Part shown: one piece after another, positions 62,554-64,000 of the stretch
Layout: each line of letters opens with the position of its first letter
How positions within the stretch are numbered: the first letter of the stretch is position 1
Assembly (NCBI RefSeq): GCF_013697085.1
Contig: NZ_JACEFT010000005.1
Coordinates: 1 to 64,000, forward strand
Length of the DNA stretch: 64,000 nt
Reading direction: 5' to 3'
Origin: Billgrantia kenyensis
GTDB taxonomy: Bacteria > Pseudomonadota > Gammaproteobacteria > Pseudomonadales > Halomonadaceae
Notes under the pieces: generated by a model
What the model saw: only the letters and a program-made list of their open reading frames with translations
The model's database searches: none
Told to the model about the DNA's origin: nothing
Position numbers and translations under genes: made by a program

Positions 62554-63446
62554 GGCCGATCTCCTCCTGAAGGCGCTTCGGAATGTCCTGATGATATTGG
62601 GGAAACTTGACGCTCCAGCCGCTTGGCCTCCTGCCAGTGGAACTCCATGGTGTCCAGGTCGACGTCGCGGGTGGTCATGCCACGCTGGGCAAGGGCCTGC
62701 TCGACATGGCGAAAGCGGCGCTCGAACTTGGCGTTGGTATTGCGCAGGCACTGCTCGGGATCGGCCTTGAGGGTTCGCGCGAGATTGGTCACGGCGAACA
62801 GCAGATCACCCACCTCGCTTGCGGCATGCTCGCGATCGCCCGCGTCCAGCGCCTGCTCGACTTCATCGAGCTCCTCGCGGATCTTGGCAATTACTCCCCT
62901 GGCATCGGGCCAGTCAAAGCCGACCCGGGCGGCACGCTTGGAGAGCTTGGCCGCGCGCGACAGCGCCGGCAGTGTACGCGGCACGTCATCGAGCACCGAG
63001 GCGGGGCTGGCGTCGTCGGCACGCTCGGCACGCTCCTCGGCCTTGAGTGCCTCCCAGCGACTGTTGACTTGCCGCGTCTCGACCTGTTCGGCGCTGACGC
63101 CGACGGGTCGGCGTGACGCCAGGGTGCCGTCGGGGAAGACATGCGGATGACGACGCAACATCTTGGCGGTCAGGGTATGCACCACGTCGCGAAAGTCGAA
63201 GCGCGCCTCTTCGTTGGCAAACTGGCTGTAGTAGACCACCTGGAACAGCAGGTCGCCGAGCTCGCCCGGCAACTCGTCCCAGGCGCGCCGTTCGATGACA
63301 TCGGCAACTTCATAGGCCTCTTCCAGGGTATGCGGCACGATGCTGTCCCAGCCCTGCTTGAGGTCCCACGGGCAACCCTGCTCGGGATCGCGCAGCACCG
63401 CCATCAGTGTCAGCAGGTCGTCGATGCCGTGGCGGGTCTCGCTCAT
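62550..63446 (-). CDS. mazG: nucleoside triphosphate pyrophosphohydrolase MazG
   Basis: 298-residue house-cleaning enzyme converting NTPs to NMP and pyrophosphate. The N-terminal domain has D-P-E-Q-G-C-P-W-D, H-T-L-E-E-A-Y-E-V-A-D and the E-L-G-D-L-L-F-Q metal motif; the second domain repeats this pattern near residues 190-260 (V-G-D-L-L-F-A). It follows relA by ATGA overlap, the order known in E. coli where MazG affects (p)ppGpp levels. Its stop overlaps ppc, so the three may be one transcript. Confidence 0.95.
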   Translation of the reverse strand: MSETRHGIDDLLTLMAVLRDPEQGCPWDLKQGWDSIVPHTLEEAYEVADVIERRAWDELPGELGDLLFQVVYYSQFANEEARFDFRDVVHTLTAKMLRRHPHVFPDGTLASRRPVGVSAEQVETRQVNSRWEALKAEERAERADDASPASVLDDVPRTLPALSRAAKLSKRAARVGFDWPDARGVIAKIREELDEVEQALDAGDREHAASEVGDLLFAVTNLARTLKADPEQCLRNTNAKFERRFRHVEQALAQRGMTTRDVDLDTMEFHWQEAKRLERQVSPISSGHSEAPSGGDRP

Positions 63447-64000
63447 GTGCTGCTCCCCTTGCGCTTCATGCCCTTGGCTCCCGTCCTCAGGCGCTGGACT
63501 TCGATCACGTTAGACAATTGCTGGATGCGGGAAAAGAGCCTGCCCAGGGTTTCAAGGCCATCGACTTCCACGGTAATGCGCATGCGGGCAATGCCGTCGC
63601 TGGTATCGGTCAAGGTATTGACCGACAACACGTTGACCTTCTCGTTGCTCAGGATGCCGGTAACATCGCGCAGCAGCCCTGAGCGATCCCAGGCCTGGAC
63701 TTCGATGTCCACGGGGTACTGGGTGCGGGCGCGCTGGCCCCACTCCACCTCGATCACCCGCTGCGGCTCGTCCAGGCGAAGCTGCAGGATATTGGGACAG
63801 TCCTGCCGGTGAACGGTGACGCCGCGCCCCTGGGTGATGAAGCCGACGATCGGCTCACCGGGCACCGGGTGGCAGCAGTTGGCCATGCTGGTCTTCAGGT
63901 TGCCCACGCCAAGCACGGTGATATCGCTGCTGCCGCCCTTGCCCTGGTCGCGCCGCGGCTTGGCCAGCAGGCGGTCGAGCTGTTCCTGGTCATCGGTCTC
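63443..64000 (-). CDS. relA: GTP pyrophosphokinase RelA, partial (C-terminal end)
   Basis: The final 185 codons of RelA/SpoT-type alarmone synthase; the start lies beyond the window. The visible protein has M-A-N-C-C-H-P-V-P-G-E-P-I-V-G of the zinc-finger/RIS region and a final ACT (RRM-like) domain with V-D-I-E-V-Q-A-W-D-R-S-G-L-L. RelA on the ribosome synthesises (p)ppGpp when uncharged tRNA arrives. Gene order relA-mazG is typical of gammaproteobacteria and supports RelA over SpoT. Confidence 0.92.
   Translation of the reverse strand, partial: ETDDQEQLDRLLAKPRRDQGKGGSSDITVLGVGNLKTSMANCCHPVPGEPIVGFITQGRGVTVHRQDCPNILQLRLDEPQRVIEVEWGQRARTQYPVDIEVQAWDRSGLLRDVTGILSNEKVNVLSVNTLTDTSDGIARMRITVEVDGLETLGRLFSRIQQLSNVIEVQRLRTGAKGMKRKGSST

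Noticed and set aside
1..64000. CRISPR arrays, transposases, integrase or attachment sites
   Set aside because: No regularly spaced repeats, no IS-type inverted repeats around an open frame, and no tRNA-flanking duplications were seen on reading both strands.

Overview
The window is high-GC, gene-dense bacterial DNA without rRNA, tRNA, CRISPR or a complete insertion sequence that I can see. Gene content points to a gammaproteobacterium of the Halomonadaceae (Halomonas-like). Indicators are relA-mazG with ATGA overlap, ppc, yejK/ndpA, rfaH, proS, topB, a DctPQM TRAP system, bPH2 pairs, and a remnant of a KGG-type stress protein. The genus call is inference; no marker gene is present.

Layout. 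1-2.1 kb: dctPQM TRAP uptake operon (minus), entering the window through dctM, with a GntR-like palindrome upstream. 2.1-5.5 kb: envelope genes (class A beta-lactamase-like hydrolase, DUF1624 membrane protein, OB-fold lipoprotein, LysM protein). 5.7-9.8 kb: a tightly overlapping operon of glutamine-type ABC transporter glnHPQ, a C45 N-terminal-nucleophile hydrolase and an RpiR regulator. 9.9-15.4 kb: glutaredoxin-like protein, a bPH2 pair, YbaK deacylase, M28 peptidase and an M50-CBS protease. 15.4-19.3 kb: PAS-GGDEF diguanylate cyclase, methyltransferase and a secreted protein. 19.5-26.6 kb: GST, SDR, small proteins, parvulin, YadGH-type ABC exporter, second diguanylate cyclase and YejK. 26.6-34.7 kb: glutamine amidotransferase, an epimerase-SPW-VKOR fusion, MsbA-like ABC exporter, YbgA-like protein and a Cache chemoreceptor. 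34.7-36.3 kb: a gene-poor interval with a decayed KGG gene and a strong minus-strand terminator, then DUF503 and a small COX1-like membrane protein.

36.6-44.7 kb: metallophosphoesterase, hemerythrin-like protein, hydroxyacid dehydrogenase, a frameshifted MFS gene, a MoxR/VWA pair and a SatD-like/DUF3307 pair behind a nested palindrome. 44.8-50 kb: acetyltransferase, proS, a lytic transglycosylase ended early by TGA, a frameshifted third diguanylate cyclase with its periplasmic partner, and an unlisted 40-residue membrane protein with an FNR-like class II promoter. 50-64 kb: SlyD-like isomerase, rfaH, ampG, SEC-C/TPR protein, UbiB-like kinase, topB, ketopantoate reductase-like protein, a secreted beta-rich protein, ppc, mazG and the 3' end of relA.

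The most interesting items are the epimerase-SPW-VKOR fusion, the palindrome-promoter of the SatD/DUF3307 operon, the FNR-type microprotein promoter, the glnHPQ-C45-RpiR operon, and three disrupted genes within 10 kb, two of them at G tracts.
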